Counted from the stretch's first letter, positions 9,567 to 18,393 are shown. The stretch: 64,000 nt of DNA from Streptomyces laurentii (GCA_002355495.1 AP017424.1:496001-560000), one strand, 5' to 3'. Made by a program: numbers and translations. Notes: generated from the sequence alone by a model not told the origin.

Positions 9567-10913
9567 GTGATGCTGTCGCCAGGGGTGGTCGTGGCCGAAC
9601 TGGGCAGCAGCGCGGTCCTGCTGAACACCGGCAGTCCCGCAGCCGCCTATGTCAGCCCGACCGCCCTTGGTTGGCTTCAGGGCCAACCACCCGCCCCCGA
9701 ACACCACGACCAGCACGCGCACTGCCTCACGCAGTGGCGCTCCGCCGGACTCGTCTCCTCGGGCCACGCGTCCACCGCGCCCACCGGTCCCTCCGGATCC
9801 GGCGCGCTGGAGGCACAGGCCGCCGGCCTCACGACGCTGCCCGGGCACCCCGTGCTCGTGGTGGCGATGTCGGACGCCTGCGGCTTCTGCGGCCAGCTCA
9901 CCGCCGACCTCGCGGCGAACGCCTCCTGCCTGGCCCGCCTCAACGCCTCCGTGCTGCTCGTGGACCCCACCGGCACCCGGCTGCTGGGCCGCTCCCTCTA
10001 TACGCCCGCCTACCCCGGCCTGACCCGGCTCGGCCAGGACGCGGCGCGGCAGGGCACGCCCACCGCCGTTCTCCTGTCCCCCGGCCGGCCCCCCGAGGTG
10101 CGCACCGGGTTCGCGGAGGTCAGCCACGCCCTGATCGCCCTCAGCGGCGCGGACCCGCACGCCACGGTCGTGGAGGCGCCCACCAGTTGTTCGGTGAACG
10201 TCGCCGCCGCGCCCGTCGACGCGGTCCTCACCGCCAGGGTGGGCGGCACCCGGCTGGGCATCGCGGTCCGCGGCCCGGAGGCGCGGCGGATCGCCGAGGA
10301 AGCCACCGGCGCCGTCCCCGAGGACGGCTACACGCCCGTCACCCTCACCCTGGAGCGCCCCGAGACCCTCCACCTCCTCTTCCGCGGCGGCGAGCTCCTC
10401 GCCCGGGCCCGCACACCCGAGGCCCTGCGTCAGGTCCTCGACTCCGTGCTCGCCGGTTACGCGCGCTACGCCACCGCGGAGCGGGGCGAGATCCCCCTGC
10501 TGTGCGGGGCCGCCGTACGCGAGGGCGGGGACGCCGTGCTCTTCCCCCGCGGCTGGATGTCCGACCTCGTCAAGCACGCCCGGCAACTGGACCGGGCCGG
10601 CTGGCGGCTGCGGCCGGAGCCGTACACCCTGCTGCGGACCGCCCCCGACACCGCCACGCTTCATCTGCCCGGCCCGGACGGGACGGGGCGGCCCGGTCCG
10701 GCGGTCACCGCCGTCCTCACCCAGGCGCCCGAGACGGGTCCCGCGCCCACCCGTCCCCGGCTGCTGGCCTCCATCGTCAACTGGATCGCCCGCCCCGCCA
10801 CCACCGACGCCGTCCACACCCTGGCGGCCGCCCTGCGCCCGGTACCCGTCCTCGCGGGCACCTGGCAGGAAGCGGTCACGCACCTGAAGCGAAGCGATCA
10901 GGCCGACGCGTGA
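9567..10913 (+). CDS. PqqD-like / CxxC thioredoxin-like / degraded HprK-like protein
   Basis: 448 residues, starting GTG 9567 (or ATG 9570) directly after the peptide stop. Residues 1-70 (LSPGVVVAEL...AVLLN...YVSPTALGWLQG) resemble a PqqD-type leader-recognition fold. Residues about 90-190 look thioredoxin-like, with the motif CGFC at 105-108 after a hydrophobic strand. Residues about 205-400 resemble HprK-like kinases of RiPP clusters (LHLLFRGGELLARA, PLLCGAAVREGGDAVLFP, RAGWRL), but the place where a P-loop GxxGxGKS should lie reads FPRGWMSDLVKHA, so ATP binding is probably lost. Inference: it binds the peptide leader and forms or shuffles the disulfides of the adjacent six-cysteine peptide. 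All three domain calls are from residue patterns only. Confidence 0.6.
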   Translation: MMLSPGVVVAELGSSAVLLNTGSPAAAYVSPTALGWLQGQPPAPEHHDQHAHCLTQWRSAGLVSSGHASTAPTGPSGSGALEAQAAGLTTLPGHPVLVVAMSDACGFCGQLTADLAANASCLARLNASVLLVDPTGTRLLGRSLYTPAYPGLTRLGQDAARQGTPTAVLLSPGRPPEVRTGFAEVSHALIALSGADPHATVVEAPTSCSVNVAAAPVDAVLTARVGGTRLGIAVRGPEARRIAEEATGAVPEDGYTPVTLTLERPETLHLLFRGGELLARARTPEALRQVLDSVLAGYARYATAERGEIPLLCGAAVREGGDAVLFPRGWMSDLVKHARQLDRAGWRLRPEPYTLLRTAPDTATLHLPGPDGTGRPGPAVTAVLTQAPETGPAPTRPRLLASIVNWIARPATTDAVHTLAAALRPVPVLAGTWQEAVTHLKRSDQADA

Positions 10914-11101
10914 GGGGGCAGGCGGGCTGAGCCCGGGAGGCGGCGGCGCGGCGTACGGGCTTCACGAGCCGGCGCGTCCGGACACCCTACGTTCCGGCAC
11001 GGACGGGTGGTGCGGATCACGGACAGGCCACGGGCCGCGCGTGTACGGTGCGGCGGGGTCTTGATGTCCGGCCCCGTGACCGGTGACGAGCAGGGCGGAC
11101 C

Positions 11102-11812
11102 ATGCGGCAGAGCGCGTACGCGCAGGTGATGCGGGCCGGCTCCTGCCTGCTGATGGCCTGGCAGGTCTGGATGGTGTGGTATATCGCCAGTCACGAAGCC
11201 GACGCCGTGGAATGGAGCTGTTCCGCGGACGACGGCTGCGCCAGCGACCAACTGGCGGCCGGGGCCCCGGTCCTCGGCATCGCCTCGGCCCTCGCCCTCG
11301 GTCTGCTCTCCACCCGCTTCCTGCACCGGGCCACGCCCGGTGTGATGGTCGCGCTCAGCGCGTTCGCGACCGTCGCCGGCTGGCGCGACGCGCTGGCGGA
11401 GGGACAGGTCACCGGTGACACCGTCACCTCCTTCCATCTGTTCTTCCCGCTCGGCGAGTTCACCGTCGCCGCGTGGCTGGCCTTCCTCTGGTCCGTCGCG
11501 GGCGCGGGCTGTGTCGCCGCCGGATGGGGAGCGATCGTGAGCCTGCGCCGGACCGCGGGACTGCGTCGTCTCTCCCGCCGTACCTCCACCGCCGACGCGG
11601 TCCTGGAAGGGTGGCGTTCGGTGGGCCGCGGGCGCGGCGAGGTGCTGGTGGTCTTCGACGACGCGGCCGGCGTACGCCACCGGGTTCCGGCCGTGGTGCA
11701 CCGGGCGGCCCTGCGGCGGGACGTCCGCGCGGTGTTCGACACCGACCGCCCCGGTGACCAGGCCCGTATCCGGGTCGCCCTCCGCCGCCGGAAGGTGCTG
11801 AGTTTCACGTGA
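11102..11812 (+). CDS. Membrane protein of unknown function
   Basis: 236 residues with about four hydrophobic segments in the first 145 residues (GSCLLMAWQVWMVWYI, PVLGIASALALGLL, VMVALSAFATVAG, VAAWLAFLWSVAGAGCVAAGW), then a basic cytosolic tail rich in Arg. Three to four Cys occur near the first loop (CSADDGC). I do not recognise the family. Its stop overlaps the GTG start of the next membrane gene, so the two are probably made together. Confidence 0.65.
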   Translation: MRQSAYAQVMRAGSCLLMAWQVWMVWYIASHEADAVEWSCSADDGCASDQLAAGAPVLGIASALALGLLSTRFLHRATPGVMVALSAFATVAGWRDALAEGQVTGDTVTSFHLFFPLGEFTVAAWLAFLWSVAGAGCVAAGWGAIVSLRRTAGLRRLSRRTSTADAVLEGWRSVGRGRGEVLVVFDDAAGVRHRVPAVVHRAALRRDVRAVFDTDRPGDQARIRVALRRRKVLSFT

Positions 11813-12438
11813 ACCGGACTCTGTCGTCGCTGCGGGCGTTCTTCACCGTGCCCGGTCTGGCGGGCGCCGTCGCCGCGGGGCTCGCGTTCTTCGCGGTCGT
11901 CCAAGGCGCCGTCAGCGGCCCGCGCTGGCTCCTGCTGACCGGCCTTCCCGCGTCGGCCCTGGCCCTGGCGGTGTTCGGCAAGCTGGGCGAGCCCTCGCGG
12001 TCGTACGCCGTCCGCCGGCCGCGCGGCGGCGGACCACGGGCGTTCGCTCCCGCGGTGGTCCACGGAGTGCGGGCCGTGCACAAGGAGACCGGGCGGCCGG
12101 TCGCCGACGGCAGTGCGCTCGCGACCGTCTTCGAGTTCGACCTGACCGTGGTGCCGGAGGACGGGCTCCCCCCGTACCGGGTCCTGGTCCGTCATCCCCT
12201 CGACGTCCAGGGGTTGCTGCACCGCTCCTCGGGGGTCGTGGAGTACGACCCGCGGCAGCCTTGGCGGGTCGCCGTTCCGGCCGACCCGCCGCGCGAGTGG
12301 CCGGCCCGGGCGATCGGCGTCACCGCGCCCGTCGAGGTGACGACGTACACGAGCGGCCCGCCGGCCGGCCTGCGGACGTTCGTCGCGAGCCTCGTGTGCG
12401 CGGCGATGCTGCTGGTGCTGGTCCGGCTGGTGGGCTGA
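11809..12438 (+). CDS. Membrane protein of unknown function, coupled to the preceding gene
   Basis: 209 residues from a GTG overlapping the preceding TGA. Two hydrophobic stretches near the N-terminus (AGAVAAGLAFFAVVQ, WLLLTGLPASALALAVF) and one at the C-terminus (SLVCAAMLLVLVRLV) flank a soluble region of about 120 residues with beta-type alternation (FEFDLTVVP, YRVLVRHPLDV). Resembles the small paired membrane proteins often found in Streptomyces; no function can be given. Confidence 0.62.
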   Translation: MNRTLSSLRAFFTVPGLAGAVAAGLAFFAVVQGAVSGPRWLLLTGLPASALALAVFGKLGEPSRSYAVRRPRGGGPRAFAPAVVHGVRAVHKETGRPVADGSALATVFEFDLTVVPEDGLPPYRVLVRHPLDVQGLLHRSSGVVEYDPRQPWRVAVPADPPREWPARAIGVTAPVEVTTYTSGPPAGLRTFVASLVCAAMLLVLVRLVG

Positions 12439-12448
12439 GCATCCCCCC

Positions 12449-12904
12449 TCAGTCCAGGCAGAACTCGTTGCCCTCGATGTCCTGCATGACCTGGCACGAC
12501 TCATTGACGCCATCGGCCTTCAGGAGGGTTCCGCGCACCGCGCCGAGCGCCTCAAGGCGTACGCACTCCGCCTCGAGTACGGCGAGACGCTCCTCGCCCA
12601 CAAGCCCGGTGCCGACCCGCACATCGAGGTGCACGCGGTTCTTGACGACTTTTCCTTCGGGGACCTTCATGAACAGCACGCGCGGCCCCTCGCCCGAGGG
12701 ATCGGTGCAGGCGAAGGCGGTGGGCCGCTCGTCGGGCGGCAGCGAGCGGGTGTACGCGTCCCAGTCGGCGAATCCCTCCGGCGGCGGCTTCACGACGTAC
12801 CCCAGCGCCTCGCACCAGAAATGGGCGAGCCGCACGGGTTCGGCGCAGTCGAAGGTGACCTGGAACTTCTTGATCGGCGTCGTCACGGCGCGTGAGTCTG
12901 CCAC
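12449..12904 (-). CDS. VOC-family (glyoxalase/bleomycin-resistance fold) protein
   Basis: 151 residues from GTG 12904. The pattern QVTFDCAEPVRLAHFWCEALGY followed by a second half with HLDVRV and QDIEGNEFC is that of the short VOC proteins common in actinomycetes (Glyoxalase_6 type). Possible metal or substrate residues are H in HLDVRV and E in EGNEFC. These proteins act in ligand sequestration or small-molecule isomerisation and their substrates are rarely known. A second GTG six codons in (12886) is an alternative start. It is convergent with the membrane gene pair. Confidence 0.8.
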   Translation of the reverse strand: MADSRAVTTPIKKFQVTFDCAEPVRLAHFWCEALGYVVKPPPEGFADWDAYTRSLPPDERPTAFACTDPSGEGPRVLFMKVPEGKVVKNRVHLDVRVGTGLVGEERLAVLEAECVRLEALGAVRGTLLKADGVNESCQVMQDIEGNEFCLD

Positions 12905-12943
12905 TCGGCCACCCGGGGGTTCAACCGCTTATCCGAGCCGACC

Positions 12944-15139
12944 CTACGGCGTCCCGCGCTCCGCCGGCCGGCCGTGTACGGCCCTGTGGCGGGTGTGCCG
13001 GGTGTGGCGGGCGCGGGGCAGGGTTCCGGGCCACCAGTTGGCGGTGCCGAGGGCGGTCATCAGAGCCGGCAGGACGAAGATGCGGATGATCACGGCGTCC
13101 AGCAGGATCGCCGCCGCGAGGCCCACGCCCAGCTGTTTGAACTCGACCATGCTCAGGGTGCCGAAGATCGCGAACACGCCGACCATGACGACCGCCGCGC
13201 TCGTCACCACGCCCGCCGAGCGGGTGATGCCCTCGCGGACCGCGTCCTTGACGTCCGCCCCGTTCAGCGCGGCTTCGCGGATACGGCTGACGACGAAGAC
13301 GTGGTAGTCCATCGAGAGGCCGAACAGCACCACGAAGAGGAACAGCGGCAGCCAGGAGACCACGGCCCCCGAGCTGTGGAAGTCCAGCAGGTCCTCGGCC
13401 CAGGTGTGCTGGAACACCGCCGCCAGGACACCGAAGGACGCGGCCGCCGACAGCAGGTTCAGCGCGATCGCGGACAGGGCCACGGCGAGGGAGCGGAAGA
13501 TCAGGGCCATCGTGACCAGGGTCAGCAGGAGGACGAAGCCCACGACGTACGGCATGCGCCGCTCAAGGTGTCCGGTGAAGTCGACGCCCTGGGCCACTTT
13601 GCCGCCGACCGCGCTCTCGACGCCCGGCACCGCCCGCAGGGCCGCCGGGGTCCAGGCGCGCAGCAGTTCCAGGGATCGTCCGGCCTCTTCGCTCCGGGGC
13701 GGGTACGGGGTGCCGACGCTCACGGTGTGGACGCGATGGTCGGCCGATTCACGGATCGCGGGGCGCTGGTCGTGGGCGAAGAGGTCGTTCCGCTCGGTCC
13801 GGGTGAGCAGGGTGTTCAGCGCCGCCTTCACGCGCGCGGACTCGGCGGCCGGGGCGCGCACCGCGACCTGGTGGCTGGTGCCCTTGCTCGGGAAGGCGGC
13901 GGTGAGCCGGTCCATGGCCCGCACCACCGCGATGTCGCGGGACAGGTCGTCCGAGCCGGGCTGCTTGAGCTTCATGTCCAGGGCGGGCACGGCCAGCAGG
14001 AGCAGGGCGCCCACCGAGACGACGAGGGTCAGGGCGGGCCTGGCCAGGGCGGGCTTCAGGAGCGCCGGCCACAGCCGGGACTCGCCGGAGCGCGGGGTGA
14101 GGCGCCACAGGAACGGCACGCGGGGGCGGTCCACCCAGGGGCCGAGCGCGGCCAGCAGGGCCGGCAGGACGGTCAGCGAGGCGAGGACCGCGACGGCCAC
14201 GACGATGATCGAACCGGTGGCCAGTGAGGCGAAGGTGGCTTCCTGGGCCAGGTAGAGGCCCGCCATCGCCACGATGACGGTGGTGCCGGAGACGACGACG
14301 GTGTGGCCGGAGGTCTCGGCGGCGATGTCGAGGGCGTCGAGGTGGCGGGCGCCCTTGCGGCGCTCCTCGCGTTCCCGTTTGAGGTAGAAGAGCGAGTAGT
14401 CCACCCCGACGGCCATGCCCATCAGCAGGATGACGTTGCCGACCGCGCTGGTCTCGGGCAGGACGTGGGAGGCGAGCGCCGACAGACCGATGGCGGCGCC
14501 GACGGAGGACAGGGCGAGGAGCACGGGCACGCCGGCCGCGATGATCGCGCCGAAGACCACGAGCAGGATGAGCAGGGTGAGCGGGAGGCTGATCAGCTCG
14601 GCCTTCTCGAAGTCCTCGCCGAGGGTCTCGGTCAGGCCCTTCGCGGTGGAGCCCGTGCCCACCTGTTCGATCCGCAGGCCCTCGTGGGACCGTTCGACCG
14701 CGGCGCTCGCGTCGAGGAGCGGCTGGACCCGGCGGTCCGCGTTCTCGGTGTCGCCCCGCATGGTCACGGGCAGCAGCAGCGCCGTGCCGTCGGGGGCGGG
14801 GACGGGTGCGCCGACCCGCTCCACCTCGGCGAGGGCGCGCATCCGGTTCCCGAGTTCCCGGGCCGCGGCCTCGGCCAGGGCCGGATCGGGCTTCCCGCCG
14901 GACACGGCGGTGATGAGGACGTTCTCCTCGGGCTTCTCGGTGAAGTGTCCGGAGGCGGTGATCCGGCCCGCGCGGCCGGATTCACCGACGCCCGATTCCT
15001 CGTCGCTGATCTTCTGGGTGCCGGCGGCCCCGCCGAGGAACAGACACAGGGCGACGAAGGCCGCCCACAGGCCGATGGCGGACCACGGGTGGGTGGCGCT
15101 CCATCGCGCGATCCGTACCGTTGCCGGTTTCTTGCGCAC
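12944..15139 (-). CDS. MMPL-family (RND) transporter
   Basis: 731 residues from GTG 15139, chosen because GGAAGGGAA lies 6 bases upstream and the protein then begins VRKKPATVRIARWSATHPW, a typical cytosolic start before the first membrane span; a longer frame to 15274 lacks a ribosome site. Twelve membrane spans are visible in two blocks of one plus five, each block preceded by a large extracytoplasmic loop. The segment LLMGMAVGVDYSLFYLKRERE and its C-terminal equivalent GLSMDYHVFVVSRIRE carry the charged Asp/Tyr motif of the MMPL proton pathway. MMPL proteins export lipids or drugs. The adjacent two-component system and a shared upstream motif suggest regulated expression. Confidence 0.9.
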   Translation of the reverse strand: MRKKPATVRIARWSATHPWSAIGLWAAFVALCLFLGGAAGTQKISDEESGVGESGRAGRITASGHFTEKPEENVLITAVSGGKPDPALAEAAARELGNRMRALAEVERVGAPVPAPDGTALLLPVTMRGDTENADRRVQPLLDASAAVERSHEGLRIEQVGTGSTAKGLTETLGEDFEKAELISLPLTLLILLVVFGAIIAAGVPVLLALSSVGAAIGLSALASHVLPETSAVGNVILLMGMAVGVDYSLFYLKREREERRKGARHLDALDIAAETSGHTVVVSGTTVIVAMAGLYLAQEATFASLATGSIIVVAVAVLASLTVLPALLAALGPWVDRPRVPFLWRLTPRSGESRLWPALLKPALARPALTLVVSVGALLLLAVPALDMKLKQPGSDDLSRDIAVVRAMDRLTAAFPSKGTSHQVAVRAPAAESARVKAALNTLLTRTERNDLFAHDQRPAIRESADHRVHTVSVGTPYPPRSEEAGRSLELLRAWTPAALRAVPGVESAVGGKVAQGVDFTGHLERRMPYVVGFVLLLTLVTMALIFRSLAVALSAIALNLLSAAASFGVLAAVFQHTWAEDLLDFHSSGAVVSWLPLFLFVVLFGLSMDYHVFVVSRIREAALNGADVKDAVREGITRSAGVVTSAAVVMVGVFAIFGTLSMVEFKQLGVGLAAAILLDAVIIRIFVLPALMTALGTANWWPGTLPRARHTRHTRHRAVHGRPAERGTP

Positions 15140-15610
15140 GTTCTGTTCCCTTCCCTCGCTCCGGCGGACCGCCGGGGCGGCCGCCGTTCGGCTACGGAAA
15201 GACGCTAGGAAGCGGTGGGGGACGGGAACACGGGGGAAACCTCCCGGCGAGCGCCGCCTTTCCGCAGGTCGCACCCTGCGGTTTTCCGTAACGGCCCCGG
15301 TCTTCTCTCCGTCAGGCCGACGCGGGCCGAGGGAGTGGTCGAACGCCGGTGGGCAGTGACGGAGAGCCGGACGGACTCAGGGAGTGTCGAGGCGCACGGC
15401 GGTCGTCGCCAGGGTCGTGCAGGGCATCGTGAAGCGCCCGCCCAGGGAGTCGATGGCGTCCCCGGCCCGCCCACCCTGTCGGCCGTCGACACGTTCGTGA
15501 TGGCTGCCATCGCCACCGCCGTCCAACGACGGCCGGTCTGAAGCCCCTTGGCTCCTTCACCCGATCGTCTGTCACGCCGGCACGTCCGCCCGTGCTCGTG
15601 AACCGCGCGG
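15140..15610. other. Intergenic region upstream of the MMPL gene
   Basis: About 470 bases between the divergent-facing start of the MMPL gene and the end of the response regulator gene. It contains the inverted repeat at 15262-15288. An open frame of 108 codons on the plus strand (15215-15541) has no good start site and no recognisable content; I treat it as chance or a decayed gene. Confidence 0.4.
15262..15288. promoter_or_regulatory. Putative operator shared with the site at 18356
   Basis: CCGCAGG-6 bases-CCTGCGG followed by TTTTCCG. The same block, one base different, recurs at 18356-18382. The two copies lie about 136 and 150 bases upstream of the MMPL and DedA starts, on either side of the two-component genes. 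Likely binding site of the response regulator at 15611; inference. Confidence 0.6.
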
Positions 15611-16255
15611 TCACGACTCCAGGTAGCGGAGCACCGCGAGGATGCGGCGGCTGTAGCCCTCGGTGTGCGACAACTCCAGTTTGTCGAAGACCGCGTTGAG
15701 GTTCTTCTCCACCGAACTCAGGGAGATGTGCAGCTTCTTCGCGATCGCCGCGTTCGTCAGGCCCTGGGCCAGCGCCTCCAGTACGGTGCGCTCGCGCGGG
15801 GTGAGCCGGGCGAGCGGGTCGCCGTGGGTGGTGCGGATCACGAGGTGGCGTACCACCTCCGGGTCGATCGCGGCGCCGCCGGCGTGGACGCGTTCCAGCG
15901 CGTCGAGGAACTCCTCGACCTGCGCCACGCGGTCCTTGAGGAGATAGCCCACCCGCTCGGCGTTCGTCGCCAACAGCTGGGCGGCGTAGTTGCGTTCGAT
16001 GTGCTGGGAGAGCACGAGCACGCCCGTGTCCGGCCAGCGCTCGCGGATCTCCACCGCGGCCCGCAGCCCTTCGTCGGTGTGCGTCGGGGGCATCCGGATG
16101 TCGGCCACGACCACGTCCGGCCGCTGTTCCTCGGTCTCCTTCAGCAGGGTGACGGCGTCGGGCAGCGCGGCGAGCACCTCGTGGCCCTCCTCGACGAGCA
16201 GCCGGACCAGGCCCTCCCGCAGCAGGGTCGAGTCTTCGGCGAGGATCACGCGCAT
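15611..16255 (-). CDS. NarL/FixJ-family response regulator
   Basis: 214 residues. The receiver domain starts MRVILAEDSTLLREGL, with the acidic pair E7/D8 and the phospho-acceptor Asp at residue 52 (VVVADIRMP), Ser/Thr and Lys (LLKD) following at the expected places. The C-terminus is a LuxR-type helix-turn-helix (LTPRERTVLEALAQGLTNAAIAKKLHISLSSVEKNLNAVFDKL). It overlaps the kinase gene stop by about ten bases, so both are translated together. It likely controls the MMPL and DedA genes through the repeated motif at 15262 and 18356. Confidence 0.92.
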   Translation of the reverse strand: MRVILAEDSTLLREGLVRLLVEEGHEVLAALPDAVTLLKETEEQRPDVVVADIRMPPTHTDEGLRAAVEIRERWPDTGVLVLSQHIERNYAAQLLATNAERVGYLLKDRVAQVEEFLDALERVHAGGAAIDPEVVRHLVIRTTHGDPLARLTPRERTVLEALAQGLTNAAIAKKLHISLSSVEKNLNAVFDKLELSHTEGYSRRILAVLRYLES

Positions 16256-17475
16256 GGCAGCTCCGCGGTGAGGAGGGTGGGTCCCCCGAGGGGGCTGTCG
16301 ACGCGCAGCAGGCCGTCGAGGGCGGTCACCCGGCTGCGCAGTCCGGTCAGTCCGGTGCCCGAGGGGTCGGCGCCGCCGCGGCCGTCGTCCTCGATCCGTA
16401 CGGTCAGGACGGGTCCGAGCCGGGTCACGCGGACGCGGACGGCGGTGGCCCCGGAGTGCTTGGCCGCGTTGGTGACCGCCTCGGAGACGACGAAGTAGGC
16501 GGCGGTCTCGACGGGTTGGGGCAGTGGGCCGGGTACGGAGAAGTCGATGCGCAGCGGGAGGGCGCAGCGTTCGGCGACGCCGCCCAGAGCCTCTTCGAGG
16601 CCGAGGCTGTCGAGGGCCGACGGGTACACCCGCCAGGCCACCTCGCGCAGTTCGGTCAGGACGCCCTGGGCTTCCTCGTGCGCCTGCGCGGTCAGGGTGT
16701 CGGCCAGCGCCGGGTCGCGGTCGCGGCTGCGGCGGGCCCGGCCGAGCAGCATGGCGAGGGCGACGAGTCGCTGCTGGACGCCGTCGTGCAAGTCCCGTTC
16801 GATGCGGCGGCGTTCGGTGTCGACGGCCTGGACGACGGCGGCGCGGCTGGTGGCCAGTTCGTCGATGCGGCGCCGGAGCAGCTCGCGTTCGGAGGGACCG
16901 AAGCACTCGCGGGCGATCCGCGCGTCGAGGGCCGTCAGCGAGAACAGGCCCTGCACGTCCAGGAAGAGCAGCACCCCGCCGAGCAGTACCTGGGTGAGGA
17001 GTTCGGTCCAGTCGAGGCTCCCGCGGACCGCGCCCCGCCCGAGGAGTACGGCGAGGACGGCGCCGAAGCCCAGCAGGGCGAGCACCACGGCGCTCAGCAG
17101 GCCCGCGTAGCAGCGGACCGCGAGGAAACGCAGGATCTTCGGGTCGGACGCCTTGTAGTGCTCCGGGAAGAGGTCGCCGAAGAACACGGAGCGGCGGGCG
17201 CGTTCCAGGTCCGCGAGACGGCGGGCGCCGCCTCGGAGGACGCCCAGCGCGTCGGGGCGGGTGCGGGGCCACAGGAGGAAGGCGCCGAGGGCGGTGCCGA
17301 CGACGAGGAAGTACGCGAGGCCGATCAGGGCCGTACCGCAGCCGAGCAGGACCCCGGTGCCTCGGCGCGGCCAGGAGGGGGGCCGGGAGATGCCTTCGCC
17401 CCGCGCGGCCTCGCGATCGGCCGCCCCGGGACGGGGTATCGGGCCGGCCGTCGTCCCCGGTGAGTCCTCGTGCAC
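16246..17475 (-). CDS. NarL-type sensor histidine kinase (HisKA_3)
   Basis: 409 residues from GTG 17475. About four hydrophobic segments are spread over the first 200 residues with a short sensor loop. The dimerisation segment RRIERDLHDGVQQRLVAL carries the phosphorylated His, followed by a HATPase domain with SEAVTNAAKHSGA (N box) and IEDDGRGG and GTGLTGLRSRV (G boxes). This is the standard partner of NarL/LuxR-type regulators. The signal is unknown; membrane transport genes on both sides suggest envelope or drug stress. Confidence 0.9.
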   Translation of the reverse strand: MHEDSPGTTAGPIPRPGAADREAARGEGISRPPSWPRRGTGVLLGCGTALIGLAYFLVVGTALGAFLLWPRTRPDALGVLRGGARRLADLERARRSVFFGDLFPEHYKASDPKILRFLAVRCYAGLLSAVVLALLGFGAVLAVLLGRGAVRGSLDWTELLTQVLLGGVLLFLDVQGLFSLTALDARIARECFGPSERELLRRRIDELATSRAAVVQAVDTERRRIERDLHDGVQQRLVALAMLLGRARRSRDRDPALADTLTAQAHEEAQGVLTELREVAWRVYPSALDSLGLEEALGGVAERCALPLRIDFSVPGPLPQPVETAAYFVVSEAVTNAAKHSGATAVRVRVTRLGPVLTVRIEDDGRGGADPSGTGLTGLRSRVTALDGLLRVDSPLGGPTLLTAELPCA

Positions 17476-17550
17476 GGGCTCCGACCCTAGTGCCGCCGTA
17501 CGATCGTCCGGGCCGTACGGGCAGCGGCCTCCGACCCACGAGGGCGCGGG

Positions 17551-18216
17551 TCACGGGGTGCGCCGGTGCCGGGCCGCGCCGCGGGCGCGCAGCCGTACCG
17601 CCACATAGGCCACGACCGCCACGGCCACCAGGACCAGGACGATCTTCGACAGGACGCCGACGTAGGTCTCCACCACGTCCCACTGGTCGCCCAGCCAGTA
17701 GCCGGCCAGGACCAGGACGCTGTTCCAGATCAGGCTGCCCAGCGCCGTCAGCATCAGGAACAGTGGCAGCCGCATGCGCTCCACCCCCGCCGGGACCGAG
17801 ACGAGGCTGCGGAAGATGGGCACCATCCGGCCCAGGAACACGGCCTTCGTGCCGTGCCTGGCGAACCATTCCTCGGTGCGCACCAGGTCGGAGGCCTTCA
17901 CCAGCGGCAGCCTGCCCCAGACCGCGTGCATCCGGTCCCGTCCGAAGAGCCGGCCGATCCAGTAGAGGGCGAGGGCTCCGGCGACCGAGCCGAGCGTGGT
18001 CCAGAACAGGGCCGAGACGAGACTGAGCACGCCCTGCCCGGCGGCGAAGCCGGTCAGCGGCAGGATCACCTCGCTGGGCAGCGGCGGGAAGAGGTTCTCC
18101 AGGGCGATGGCCAGACCGGCCCCGGGTCCGCCCATCGTGTCGACGAGGCCGGCGGCCCAGCCGGCGAACCCTGCGGCGGGCTCCTGGGCGAGCGCCAGGG
18201 TCGTGAGGTGCAGCAT
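17551..18216 (-). CDS. DedA-family membrane protein
   Basis: 221 residues from ATG 18216 with GGAG 8 bases upstream. It has the DedA signature: a hydrophobic start, NLFPPLPSEVILPLTGFAAGQG, the re-entrant F/GR motif FLGRMVPIFRSLVSVPAGVERM, and several C-terminal membrane spans. DedA proteins are thought to move undecaprenyl phosphate or other lipids across the membrane and affect envelope integrity. The protein is full length for the family. The perfect palindrome at 18362-18393 and the shared operator lie about 150 bases upstream, suggesting co-regulation with the MMPL gene. Confidence 0.9.
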   Translation of the reverse strand: MLHLTTLALAQEPAAGFAGWAAGLVDTMGGPGAGLAIALENLFPPLPSEVILPLTGFAAGQGVLSLVSALFWTTLGSVAGALALYWIGRLFGRDRMHAVWGRLPLVKASDLVRTEEWFARHGTKAVFLGRMVPIFRSLVSVPAGVERMRLPLFLMLTALGSLIWNSVLVLAGYWLGDQWDVVETYVGVLSKIVLVLVAVAVVAYVAVRLRARGAARHRRTP

Positions 18217-18355
18217 GGTCGGGTCTCCAGACAGCCGGGATACGGCCCGGACGGGCGGGCCGGGGTCGCCCGGGGCGACCGCCCCGGTGCCCCTCACGCT
18301 AGGAATCGCCGGACGGCGCCGGTAGGGGGATTGCCGTCGCCCCGGGTGGCGTTCC

Positions 18356-18393
18356 CCGCAGGCCGCACCCTGCGGTTTTCCGCAGGGTGCGGC
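18356..18393. promoter_or_regulatory. Operator copy with a perfect 14-bp palindrome
   Basis: The block shared with 15262-15288 is here extended so that bases 18362-18375 (GCCGCACCCTGCGG) and 18380-18393 form a perfect inverted repeat around TTTT. It sits between the divergent DedA (18216) and Rv2525c-like (18610) genes, so it may serve either promoter. A bidirectional terminator is unlikely since it lies upstream of both starts. Confidence 0.6.

Noticed and set aside
15140..15274. N-terminal extension of the MMPL protein
   Set aside because: The extension is Arg/Pro/Ser-rich, lacks a ribosome site, and GTG 15139 has a strong one.
15215..15541. 108-codon plus-strand frame upstream of the MMPL gene
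   Set aside because: No ribosome site, no recognisable content, and it overlaps the putative operator.
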